A DNA stretch of 29,977 nt from Viridothelium virens (lineage: Eukaryota > Ascomycota > Dothideomycetes > Trypetheliales > Trypetheliaceae). The notes below the pieces were generated by a model. The model was given only the letters and a program-made list of their open reading frames with translations, did no database searches and was not told the DNA's origin. A program made the position numbers and the translations under genes. The DNA is taken from the NCBI GenBank assembly GCA_010094025.1, contig ML991901.1, positions 1 to 29,977 of the forward strand, given 5' to 3'. Shown in pieces: positions 19,813-29,740 of this stretch. The first letter of the stretch is position 1. The number at the start of each line of letters is the position of its first letter.

Positions 19813-20786
19813 TCAGTCCTCATGCTCATAGGGCGGTGGGTTCTGAGTGAAAAACGACGCCCAATCATTGCCCTCCGCATCTTTCGAGCACTTGCGACTA
19901 ATCCACGCGTCCAGCGACATCCAAGCATAGCTATCGGCATTGATTTCTGTAGGAGCAGGATTGTCATCTTGCGCTGGGTCAAGCAGGCCATGTACACGTG
20001 GGGGGTCATACGCAGGCTGCAAATCTTCGTTCTTCACGTCTACAATCTGTTCCTTCAAGGACGTCTGAGGGCCAACGGAGCTGTAGTGCATCATTTCGTG
20101 TAGGGCGATGCGCGAGAAGGAGTCCATCTTCGTGCTCGGATAGGGGTCCAAGGAAGCACAGTCGACGTCGCCGGCGCTTCCACGAGTCCACGAGGGGTCG
20201 CAGAAATGGATCTTCTCGCGCTTATCGAGTTGGTCGGTGAGAGTGTAGGCTAGGGTGCCCTCCTCAGCGCAGTTGGTGCCGTCTCCATCGTTCGCGCCGA
20301 AGTCTGCCGAATGCATTAATGAAGCTTGCAGAAAAAGAATACACAATCGAAGTGGAACTCACCAAGGTTATCAACCACAAACGTTCCAACGATGCTTCCA
20401 ATTGCCCCGTCAGTATCGCTCATACCTGCAATTAGGCCCAGAACATCTTTGACATGGGTCTGGAAGTCGTCTTCTTCATCGCTCTCCGGAAAATATCGCT
20501 TATAGGGCGCAAGAACATCCTGAGCTGAGAATTGGCCATAACTGGAGATGGCCCGCATTTCGTCACCACAGATGATGTCGTGGAGTGTCCGGAGATGTGC
20601 CTCATCAGTGTCGTCGTCCGGGTTGAAATTGAGGTACTGCCACTCGTGGCCGCAGGCATCGCCTAGCGGGTATGCAGAAGGCGTGGGTGGGTTGCGGCGG
20701 AGGACACGAGATGGGTGGTTGAGGAATCGACTAGCGCGAGCCACTGCTATGAGAAGCGCAAGGGAGTGAGTTTTTGATAAATACAT
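19813..20786 (-). CDS. Secreted M35-like (aspzincin) metalloprotease, two exons
   Basis: Spliced coding parts are 20786-20363 and 20303-19813 (304 residues). Start MYLSKTHSLALLIAVARASR gives a short signal-peptide-like segment; in-frame extension to 20885 would hide it, so I prefer 20786. Exon 2 has FCDPSW, then the zinc motif in RIALHEMMHYSSVG (HExxH), and downstream NADSYAWMSLDAW, whose Asp could be the third zinc ligand of aspzincins. Paired Cys residues fit secretion. The intron has donor GTGAGT and acceptor CAG, length 59 nt; splicing joins VVDNL to DFGANDGDGTN in frame. An alternative acceptor (GCAAG at 20325) is also in frame. Fungal relatives are often secreted during growth on host or protein substrate; that role is inferred. 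Confidence 0.78.
20304..20362 (-). other. Intron of the metalloprotease gene
   Basis: GTGAGT ... CGGCAG, 59 nt, phase 1, with TTCATTAATG as a possible branch region. Using the AAG at 20325-20327 instead would give a 38-nt intron, short for this group, and add seven residues. Confidence 0.75.
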
Positions 20787-21353
20787 TTTTGGAGAAGGTA
20801 TGTAATTGAAACCTTGGTTATTGGATAGAGTCGTGGGGAGAGCGAGATTGATGCCTCTGTTGACGAGAAGGTGGCCATCGATCACTCATTAATACTGTCT
20901 CTACCTTGCAGGTCCTCTCAGCTACAAGACAGAGACTGACACCGATTTACGTGGAGGCAGTGAAAGCATGTTTCATTCTCTAGCTGTTGCCTGGTATGCT
21001 GCTTCGTATTGGGGCATCATAAGATCAACTTTTCCAGCTGCATATTCTGAGAATATAGACATGATCTGGATCGGCACAGCAAGTTGAGCCATTGCCCATT
21101 CGTCGAGGTCAAGAAAGTTACTTTAGGGGAAGTTGATGTGTTCGTCATTATCGCCTCTTTCAGCCGTGTGAATACATCTCAGTGCCGCATTCAGTCAGCA
21201 GACGTAGACTTAGATTGCGTAGATCTTTGATATGTTGGCCTTTTCGTTGGTCCCACAACAAGACAGAGGGTTTTATGGCCACTGCAAGCTAGATTGAAAG
21301 GGCAAGCTGGTGTCTAATTGATTGGCGGGGAGCTTTTACACTCCGGTGCCAGG
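20787..21353. other. Spacer, metalloprotease 5' flank
   Basis: No coding stretch of note and no strong core-promoter motif recognised. Confidence 0.5.
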
Positions 21354-21358
21354 GACAG

Positions 21359-21587
21359 TGATGTTGTTCATGAAGTAGATCCAATCAACATAGCCTCGGA
21401 GGTGGTGTTTACCACATCTCACGCGCGCTCGGATCCCTTCATGTAGATCCTTACGCCCTGTAGTTATTAGTTCATTTCCCTTCGCCCTCACCCAGATAGG
21501 GAGGTCTATATAACAGCCTGCACCTCGGGCGACCTAGATAGGTCAATTGAGTTCTTTCCTCCGATTCAGTTGTTTGTTACAACATCA
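21359..21587 (+). mobile_element. Solo LTR, 229 bp
   Basis: Starts TGATGTTGT and ends ACAACATCA, perfect 9-bp inverted ends of the TG...CA type. It is flanked on both sides by the 5-bp target duplication GACAG (21354-21358 and 21588-21592). A TATATAA (21507-21513) is a likely LTR promoter. No internal retrotransposon sequence is attached, so it arose by LTR-LTR recombination. Confidence 0.95.
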
Positions 21588-21592
21588 GACAG

Positions 21593-22076
21593 CGGATGGG
21601 GACCGAAGATATCTGTCATTCAAAGTTGCTGGGTATGACGCAAAGGAACCTGTACAGAACGAATGCAAATCCCGGATCAACAAAAATAAGTAGATGAATG
21701 TATCGATTGGCTGGATTTTCGGAGGTACTCTCTCAAGATGGTCTTCCGCATTCGGTCCTAGTAAGGCTGTGCATAGAACAGGCGGTGCGGTATGTGGTAC
21801 AAACTAAGGCTGTGTTTGCAAGATTGACGGATGTCCGCGTATATTAGATCTACAAGTTCATGCGGGTACCTACCTTAGGTACGTTTAGACGGTTAGATGA
21901 CTCACCCAGCATCAAAGCACAGCCGATAATGAGCGCCTGCCTAGCTTTTTTATTTGTTCCTCAATTCGCTGAATAGATACCTACAATTATAATCGGCCCT
22001 TCAATATTTCGACTCATTCCATACAAAAGCTGCAGAGCCTTTACCTACACCTACATCCACACCCAAGCAATACAAC
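21593..22076 (+). promoter_or_regulatory. 5' region of the 407-residue gene
   Basis: No gene. The last 40 bp before the ATG are CT/CA-rich (CCTACACCTACATCCACACC), a typical fungal leader composition. Confidence 0.4.
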
Positions 22077-23300
22077 ATGATGAACGAATTGCGAATCCAC
22101 ACACAAATCCATAGCCGCTACCTCATTTTTGATGCCTCAGGCCACCTACCTTTCCACATAGTCTTCGGATTCTGTCGTCGCTCACCAACCGATACTGACC
22201 CTCGACCGTTACTACTCAAGATTGCAGGCTCGGTACTGGACGTCCCATATGCGCTAGCACATGGGTTGCTTACACTACACGAACGAAATCCCGAAGACGC
22301 TGAGCAGTGGATTGATGTAGATCTTGGCCGACTGAACGAAGTTGCCGCGAAGGAGGCAGGGTGCCTTTCCCTGCCATCCCCAGTCAATAGGACGGAGCAC
22401 TGGAGGGACGCGTTCACGGTATATCAATATCATTTGGATGTGAATGGGGTCTTGGCAACAATTCTGGAGCCAGGAAAGAAATATACCTTAAGACTGGCGA
22501 GCAGAGATCTTGGTGTGAAACGGTGGGCATACAGTGATCAAATGCAGTTTGTCGAAAATGATGGCATACCAAACCATGATTCTGAAGCGGTAAATTTGGT
22601 TAATAGCAAATCCACTGCGAGTAACGCGACGTTTACAGTAGCGAAAAGCCTATCCTGGCCACCAAGGATCGAGACAAGGATGCGTTTTCGGACTTCTTCT
22701 CCATCCTCTGATTTTGCACTTACCAACGCCGAACTCAGCAGCGGCAGCGGCAGTAGCACTTTCCTGGAGGTCTCTGTTACTAACAACGGCTCCGACTCGG
22801 TCACGGTGCAAACGCGGGGACACCAGTGCTTCCTGATTCCCTGGGGTCCCTTCCAGCCCGAGCCTGACGCTGTTGATGATCGCGTGAGAATTATCGATGC
22901 CAGCCCCTCTAGGCCGCCGACGTCCAGTCTTCAGGTTGTCAATTCTGCAACTGGAGAAGTGGTTCGGGGGAGTGAACAGCACGGTACAGGTGCGTTGACA
23001 AGCTCTACCGCTGGTCGACGGCCAAAGGTGGAAGATTTGGTGATATTGAGCCCCGGAGCTCCGATTATTAGGGAGATTGATATCAGTTCGCTTGTGGATG
23101 GGTTGGAGGATGGGCAGTACACGATCCGAATGCGATCTAGTGGCTGCCGGTGGTGGCATGGCGAGGTTGGGAAGGAGGAAAGCGAGGAAGGAAGGGTGCC
23201 AGCGCATTTATGTCGGATCATCGTTACTCCTCTGACGCTTGAATCGCAGGATAAGTTGGAGCTACGCGTAGCAGATGGGAAGGTAGATCAGAGCATGTGA
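22077..23300 (+). CDS. Hypothetical protein, possible beta-sandwich modules
   Basis: A 407-residue uninterrupted frame with normal coding composition; two adjacent ATGs start it. I do not recognise a named family. The first 200 residues hold an aromatic-rich globular part (SRYLIFDASGHLPFHIVFGF, later WRDAFTVYQYHLDVNGVLA and YTLRLASRDLGVKRW). From about residue 225, FLEVSVTNNGSDSVTVQTRG and later DGLEDGQYTIRMRSSGCRWW look like alternating strands of Ig/CARDB-like sandwiches, loosely similar to the non-catalytic domain of some fungal metalloproteases. No signal peptide, membrane segment or catalytic motif is evident, so a cytosolic place is likely. It lies between two solo LTRs. Confidence 0.7.
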   Translation: MMNELRIHTQIHSRYLIFDASGHLPFHIVFGFCRRSPTDTDPRPLLLKIAGSVLDVPYALAHGLLTLHERNPEDAEQWIDVDLGRLNEVAAKEAGCLSLPSPVNRTEHWRDAFTVYQYHLDVNGVLATILEPGKKYTLRLASRDLGVKRWAYSDQMQFVENDGIPNHDSEAVNLVNSKSTASNATFTVAKSLSWPPRIETRMRFRTSSPSSDFALTNAELSSGSGSSTFLEVSVTNNGSDSVTVQTRGHQCFLIPWGPFQPEPDAVDDRVRIIDASPSRPPTSSLQVVNSATGEVVRGSEQHGTGALTSSTAGRRPKVEDLVILSPGAPIIREIDISSLVDGLEDGQYTIRMRSSGCRWWHGEVGKEESEEGRVPAHLCRIIVTPLTLESQDKLELRVADGKVDQSM

Positions 23301-23320
23301 GGCGCCGCTAGAGTAGAATT

Positions 23321-23391
23321 TTTTAGAGCGTGCAAAGCTTTTCTATACGAGAGAAAAATAGGAACTGCCATACGGTACATGCCAATTACAC
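23321..23391. repeat. 70-bp dispersed repeat, copy 2
   Basis: Second copy of the repeat at 18751-18821, 20 bp after the stop of the 407-residue gene, where it may supply the 3' end or terminator region. Confidence 0.8.
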
Positions 23392-23758
23392 TATGTAGAC
23401 CGTGCACTAGTACAAATGAGCCAATAGCAACCACCAAAACGACTCCAATGCTGTTGCCTTTCAGCAGGAAAGAGCCTGGCAGCCTCGCATTCTTTCATCC
23501 AGCTGTGCTTTTCGTTGCTTTTATCATGTAACACTCGCTCTTGCATCATGACCCAGAGACATTGTGTCATCCTCAAAGCTTAACATCAACTCGATATAGA
23601 TACAAAGTACAAGCTACAAGTTTGTACAGATACAATACCTTACAGCACATATACCCTGATCAACCCAGGACGCTCTCCGATGCTGTAGACTACTTTTGGG
23701 AGAGCAGCTGACTTGATCTCGAAATGGATCTCTTGAAAGCTTGATTTCACGGTCACGT
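23392..23758. other. Spacer, possibly upstream part of the exonuclease relic
   Basis: Short coding-like words occur but none can be tied to a family. Confidence 0.35.
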
Positions 23759-24294
23759 AGTATCGTCCTTGTCAATCATGATGTTAGGCGTGATCTACAT
23801 GCTCTTGGAGCTGTCGGTTCTGACTTTCTAACACGTTTTGCTGATACACATGATACCACTTGGACTGCGCACGAACCCGTCCTGCGCTGGATGTCTTGTC
23901 AATTTTCTTACAGAACTTAAATGTCCTTTTGACAAACTTCACTATGCTGGAAACGACTCACACGTTTCTTTATAGGCTTTCATACTTTTGGTAGTCAAGA
24001 ACTATAGGAGAAAGGATGATATGAAGCATTGGGAAAGAATAGATGTTCTGCAAAAGAGAGCACTTGCTTCAGTACCCTTTCAGGTGGACCCCGAAGTAGT
24101 ATTAGCAGCGAAGAAGAAGGAAAAACGGCTGGCGAAGAGTCGGAAGTACCTAATAAAGATGAGTTCCCCAATGGCTATATATATAAAACCTGCTTGGATA
24201 CGGCTATTGAGGAACTTATTGCACTAGGAAATCGACTAGAAGTCCCAGAATGGGGAATATCAAAACTCGCTGGATTCTCACCACAATACTAGGA
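23759..24294 (+). pseudogene. DEDDh exonuclease-like (Gfd2-type) fragment
   Basis: Frame 23759-23920 reads SIVLVNHDVRRDLHALGAVG then DFLTRFADTHDT, like the central 'GH..xxDL..L' and 'DT' region of RNase-H-fold DEDDh exonucleases. From about 23913 in another frame, LHYAGNDSHVSL, an in-frame TAG, then AFILLVVKNYRR matches the last 'AGNDA..L' motif with its catalytic Asp. The TAG can come from a Gln CAG. The later text (EVVLAAKKKEKRLAK; then GYIYKTCLDTAIEELIALGN in yet another frame, stop near 24292) is unassigned. The first catalytic DxE part was not found. I call it a broken remnant; a multi-intron gene is less likely because of the TAG. Confidence 0.45.
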
Positions 24295-24450
24295 CGGGAT
24301 CATATTCTCGATCCCCATCCATCCCATGTTATTGTGAACCTAATCTCAATCCCAGTCTACATCCACTTAACTTTTCTGCTGTTCGTATCCCAGATCAAAT
24401 TCGCATCACAACTGCCTCCACTTTCGCCCTTTGCAAAGCTTCCCTCCCTC

Positions 24451-24679
24451 TGATGTTTGAACAAACAACTGAATCGGAGGAAAGAACTCAATTGACCTAT
24501 CTAGGTCGCCCGAGGTGCAGGCTGCTATATAGATCTCCCTATCTAGGTGAGGGCGAAGGGAAATGAACTAATAACTACAGGGCGTAAGGATCTACATGAA
24601 GGGATCCGAGCGCGCGTGAGATGTGGTAGACACCACCTCCGAGGCTATGTTGATTGGATCTACTTCATGAACAACATCA
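24451..24679 (-). mobile_element. Solo LTR, 229 bp, inverted relative to the first
   Basis: Reverse complement of the LTR at 21359-21587, differing at about 6 of 229 positions by eye, four of them transitions. Flanked by the perfect 5-bp duplication CCCTC (24446-24450 and 24680-24684). The different duplication shows a separate insertion event. Confidence 0.95.
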
Positions 24680-24840
24680 CCCTCCCTTCGTTCTTATGTA
24701 CATTATGTTCGTCTAGCCTTCACTCTCTTCCTTAGACAGATTTCCTCTTGATCTCCTGGCGTCCACGTGGTTGGTAGTGGAAGATTTTCCGGCATAAAAT
24801 CGTGATCGGATGTCCATTATCTCATCTAACCAACTACTGT

Positions 24841-27800
24841 CTACATTAGAAGTAAACTACCCAGCAGCACAGCTGCGACCCATGGTCGAGTCCACAGCAC
24901 TGTTGATACTGCTCGATCGGCTTGAGGGATGGCACTCGAAGCAGCTAGTGACGCGGTCGGGTGTGTACCTGCAGCAGATCCCGATCCCATTTTGGACGTA
25001 GAAGTTTCCCTGCAGGTACTAGATACTCCAGCTCCGGTTTCAGTCACAGTCTCGAAAGCTACTGTGCTTGTCCCGACCACAAGTCCATCGCCCAAATCAC
25101 TAACGAGCTGTCCATTCACAGTCACGGCAGTCCCACCAGAAGATAAGGTCCAAGTCATAGAACCTGCTGGTAACACGACTTCGCTCTGGCCTCTGTGATG
25201 TGGATCACTAACTTCAGTCGCAGTGTATGTCACACCAGATATGGGTAATAAAGCGATTACCCTCTGCGAGCGTGCTCCAGGCGCTGCAGAGAGAAACGTG
25301 CTCAATGATTGAAGTGTCGTCCCTATACGGAGATCGTTTCCGTTAAAGCTGATGAATTGGCCATCCAGAGTTATCGACTGACCCTGTTCTAAGGTCAGTA
25401 TCGTTGTTCCGAGTGGTATGATGATATTCTTTCCCCCATCTTGTCCCGGGGCTAGCGTTTCGAAAGCCGTAAATATCGACCCCTTCATTGAGAACGCCGC
25501 TCCTGTCTCTGTAGCTGCTATATCTCCTGCTGGGAAATTAATTGTAGACGAACCAATTACCAGACCATGAGGCGCTGCGCTATAGAGCTGGCTGCCGTCT
25601 GTGAATATAGGCCCTCCAATGTGCAGCGTCATGGTCAATGAGGATCCTGAGACGACAATACCGCCGCTCCCTCCGAGCTCAGTGCCATCGATTGGAGATG
25701 CTGTGATGGAATCTCCATTGACTGTGAAAACAGTTGGACGGATTGCAACGGGAGTATCCGAGAAGGGAATTGACTCAGTGCCGATGTTAACTCCACTCGA
25801 GCCTAGGCTAATCTTCTGGCCATCGATCGTTGCCGCTGGTTCATTACTATTGATAGTGAGTGAGCCGATGATCAACGGACGCCCAGAAGAGGCAGTATAT
25901 GTTTGTTGACCAACAGCGAAGACAGCCAGCGGAATACCTGTTGAAGCCACCATCGCGCTCAAGTCTTCGCCTGCAAGCACAGGACTTGGATATGCGGGCA
26001 CAAGGTTGCCGGATACAGCGTCTTCGCCGACACCATCAGTTGCAGGGACTCCAGATTGCGAATGCAAATGTGAAGCCTGAGGAACAGGAGCGCCAGTTAC
26101 TGGACTGTCGTTTGGATCGCCTATAACGAGACTTCCAAGTTGCAGGTCGGAATGCTGGGATTCCGAGTTGCCTGCTGCTGGGCTGTCGTGGGTATCAGCT
26201 ACTGTTGGAACCCCTTGCCGTGTCCCCATTTTCTGAGCACCCTGGGCGCCTCCCACAAGCACTGAAGGAACGCTATCGGCAGCGTCATTCGCCGGTGAAC
26301 TGAAAGCCGCAAACCCTGCGTTCTCTTTTCCTAGAATCGATGCTATGCCGGCGCCAGCTTTGTGACCGATATTGTTATCAGAAGGGTCGCGAGATAGGCT
26401 GGTAGTAGATACAGCAGGAAGACGATACCCCGGATCGAGAGATGCAGTTTGATGCACCGCTGGGTCAAGGCTATGTGCTTGAGCAACGCCAGGACTCGGC
26501 CCGAACACACCACTGAACGGATCTCTGGGACTTTTGGCAGGATCTGCACTCGATGCCGGAAGGTCGCCATTAGCGGGAGGCTGGGATGTCGGATCTACGG
26601 AATTCGATTGACCCGTTGTAGGTAGTAATGTTGTTGTGGATGCTGGAAATGCTTGCCCGGCGTTGGGTTGTTTCGGATCTCCTCCTACGGCTTGTGACCC
26701 CACACTGACGGTGGCAATTGGCTGTGGTGCTGTCTGAGAGGGATGAACAGGTGGAGCATATGGTACTGGAGCTGCTCTCGTGGTTGAGAAAGGATCATTC
26801 TCAGAAACTGGTGCAGCGGCACGAGCAGCAGGCTGAAGAGCATAAGGCGGATCATACAAATTTCTGATATCTACCGAGCATCCTGCCCAACTCGGATCCA
26901 CAGTTTGCAGATGATCAGGCGGGACCACAAGCACAGGCTCGTACGGCCCGGTCTGCGGACAGATCGTATTAGTGAGGTTCTGGGGATCATGCATGTAGTC
27001 GTAGTAAATACTAGCAGTCCAAGACGCACATAATGGCTGACGGCTATATATGCTTTCAGGCACTGGGCTGTTGAGGTCCGTGAAGTTTAACGAGGCTGTA
27101 TGGGTCGCAAGATCTTGGCCACCTCCTGGAAAATCGACCCAAATACTGGAGAGTTCTTGTGTGTTACTCAAGGCGATGAAAGTCGCGTTATGCGTCGCGC
27201 CGATTGCTCCGCATGAATCAGACGCGTATATGCTCGCGTATGACACATATACAGTAGGCGAAATGAAGGAAGTGCCAAACGCAAAGGCTGTGAGAGGTGT
27301 GGTCCTTTGCAGCAGTATCGTGCTCTCATTCGCCGTCACAGTCGAGGTGACTGGCCAGTACAGCAAACGCACAGTTCCGCCCGTGATCGCGCACTGACCG
27401 CATCCCAGTGAACATCCAGCAGCGAGCATGGAAGTAGAGGGCCAATAACTAGTCGTAATTGTAGACCCGTTGGAAGCTTTGATAGTCGCGGCTTGATACC
27501 CTACCGAGACCATTGGGTCGTAATTGGGTTGAAATAGACTTGCTGGTTGATTAAATAGGCCCAAGGGGCCCAGCGAAGGATAAGCTCTATCCACCAACCA
27601 GTTGCTCATGTAACTAGAAGATAAGCCACTACACTTTTCGGGTGCAATAGAAGCTTGGCTGCAATGTGGAGATGGCGCGCTGTTCCCAAGATCAAAAGAC
27701 AAATGGTCGCTTTTATACGACAAGTCTTTATCTGAGCAGGAGACATCGATTAGTTCAGTACAGGACACTTTGGATGAGGTCAAAGTTGTGACTCTCTTGC

Positions 27801-28835
27801 TGACCCGATCGTCCCAGGCCTCCTGGCACTGGGGAAGACGAGATGGATCTGACGGAAGATGGCACCCGGGTGTTGGAATAGTGAGTGAGGAGGTCTCCGA
27901 AGTCTCGTCCGGATATTCAGTTTCAGTGTATGTCTCGGTGGAAGTGGAAGTTGTTGCAGATATGGTATAGAGATTAGCTTGAGGATTTGTGCCTGTATCA
28001 GCCTCTGTCTGTGTGGTATAAGTGAAGCCATCAGCACTTAGAGTATGGGTAAGTGTATTCTTCCACGTCTCTGTAGAAAACGACGTGCCGTACACTGCGC
28101 TGATACTTGTTACAGTCCAAGTGCCAGTCGTCGTACTCGTATTTCCGACAGTGACCCAACGGAAAGTGGTAGCAGAATCATATTGAGACCAATAATCTGT
28201 CCATTGCGCCCAGCATTTGCTAACGACAAAACTATCATTCTTGGAGCTGTTGGAAGGAGCGAGTGACAAATGCGGGATCGCCATCGTATTTTGAAGCCAT
28301 TCTGTTGATGCATTTGTAGGTTGTTCAACGCTGGCCTCCGATATTGTTTTACCGCTGTAGGGCTTTGTGGGGGAAGACGTAAGACTCGTTATGTTAAAAA
28401 GGTTAATGTGACGGTGGGACGCTGGAGTTTCGAGATTCTCCCCTTTGGAAAGCCTTATAGACTCTTGCATTGTAGTACCCCCATCTCTATTCAATGCCGT
28501 TGCAGTCGATTGTTTAGTCAAACTGAATCCACTAGCCACCAAGTCCCCAAGACCCACTGATTTCGTCGAACTTGGAGAGAAATCGGTCGGTTCAAGCTTT
28601 AGATTTGGGCTTGCAGGTGCGCTATTGGAGGTAGAGTGTGCAGTGAACGACGTAGATCTAGAATTAATCGGCACATGAGCTTCTGGATTTTCCTCGGAGC
28701 AATCAGTTATTATCCATTCGGAACATCGATCTTGCTCTTACCAATTGTTCTGGTCAAATTTTGGAAGGGAGATATACACTCAACAAGTAGCGTATGAAAA
28801 GGCAAAGATTGAACTAGACAGTTCAAGTGAAACAT
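24841..28835 (-). CDS. Large Ser/Thr/Pro-rich GPI-type cell-surface protein
   Basis: Spliced parts are 28835-28742 and 28682-24841 (1311 residues). The main exon has no ATG at its 5' end (the frame enters through GAA GCT CAT GTG), which forced the search for an upstream exon; GTAAGA...CCAG of 59 nt joins in phase to MFHLNCLVQSLPFHTLLVEC ... LTRTI. Sequence: Ser/Thr-rich N-terminal third with many N-x-S/T sites; a Cys-containing middle (CSLGCGQCAITGG, WVDFPGGGQDL); a Pro/Ser/Asp low-complexity stretch (SLDPAVHQTASLDPGYR); then repeated modules of the type FTVxGxxxTASxxGxxLxxG / LVIGSSTINFPAG / LVVGTSTVAFETV; and a hydrophobic end WVAAVLLGSLLLM after a Ser/Ala/Gly tract, as in GPI anchor signals. 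Expected role: cell-wall mannoprotein or adhesin. A convincing signal peptide is not seen, so the first exon may be incomplete; good acceptor TTCTGTTTCTACAG near 28868 hints at another intron upstream. Confidence 0.75.
28683..28741 (-). other. Intron of the surface-protein gene
   Basis: 59 nt, donor GTAAGA, branch-like CTGAT, acceptor CCAG, phase 1. The same length as the metalloprotease intron. Confidence 0.7.
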
Positions 28836-29657
28836 TACACCTAAGCGGACTATCTTCTTTTCCTGCGCTGTAGAAACAGAAAAGCGTGACAAGACTAATT
28901 GGAGAAGCACGAAGGAGCGTGTGAAATGAGAACGTACAGATTGGTAGTGGGTGAGGTCGGAAGCATGAGCTGGGAGTTCGTCAAGCCTTCATTTATGCTG
29001 GATGTCAGCTCATGCGAAAGATGAGTGGAAATAAACGCACTGACGCCGCCAGGACCTCCTGTATGTAGGTCGTAGGCATACAGTGTAACGTTACGCCTTG
29101 TTGGTTTCAGCTCACTATGGCTGGATACAGCCATCTCCGATCGCGCAAAGCCTTTTTACTCGAGGAGCGGGGCAATGAGGCAATAATGAAAGCACCAAGA
29201 GCCCAAACATCCATTATTGGATCATATGCTAATTGGTAGCAGGGCCGAATAATCCCATGCCATAGGGGAATCTATAAAGACAACACCACCGATCGGTAAG
29301 GACGACGCCAGCTACTTAAGCCTCTTTCGCTGTAATAAACAGCCACTTGCAGCATTGAACCCCATTATTAACCCTCTTTTTTGTACCTCCCGACAAGCAC
29401 TTGATTGACAGACGTCTATTCAGAAGAGCTTTGGGACTCGCAATTGTTCGGGAGAGGTCCCTATGCTCGTGGCCCTCCGTACTCTAGTCCTATGACCTTG
29501 GTCCGAACATCTTAGTCCTATCAAAGTGGGCGACTTGGAGCAAGAGGGGGTTTATTTATTTGTTACAGCAGAAGAAGTTTGTTGGTGTTGTCGCTACCGA
29601 TCGGCGGTGGTGTCCTTACAGATTTTTTCCTGCCGTGCTACGGTCAGACTTGGGCGT
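28836..29657. other. 5' flank of the surface-protein gene
   Basis: May contain a further 5' exon (an ATG frame from 29134 is open to 28895). A word at about 29137-29162 (GATCGCGCAAAGCCTTTTTA) is loosely like the 70-bp repeat core. No other gene is seen. Confidence 0.35.
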
Positions 29658-29740
29658 GATAGGTCCGATACCGCTATCCGATAACAGCGCTATCGGCCGA
29701 TAGTTATCGGTGCGCTATCTCGATAGCGCCGATAGTCGCA
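29658..29740. repeat. CGATAG / CTATCG palindromic cluster
   Basis: Overlapping inverted words (GCTATCGGCCGATAG, GCTATCTCGATAGC, CCGATAG, TTATCGG) fill about 80 bp and can fold on themselves. Such clusters are common as subterminal repeats of DNA transposons. It marks the switch to AT-rich DNA. Confidence 0.75.

Noticed and set aside
22118-23221. Several minus-strand frames opposite the 407-residue gene
   Set aside because: They overlap one another and lack motifs; the plus frame is longer and more protein-like.
21359-24679. A single composite transposon or large mobile element bounded by long inverted repeats
   Set aside because: Each repeat has TG...CA ends and its own, different 5-bp duplication, so they are two independent solo LTRs.
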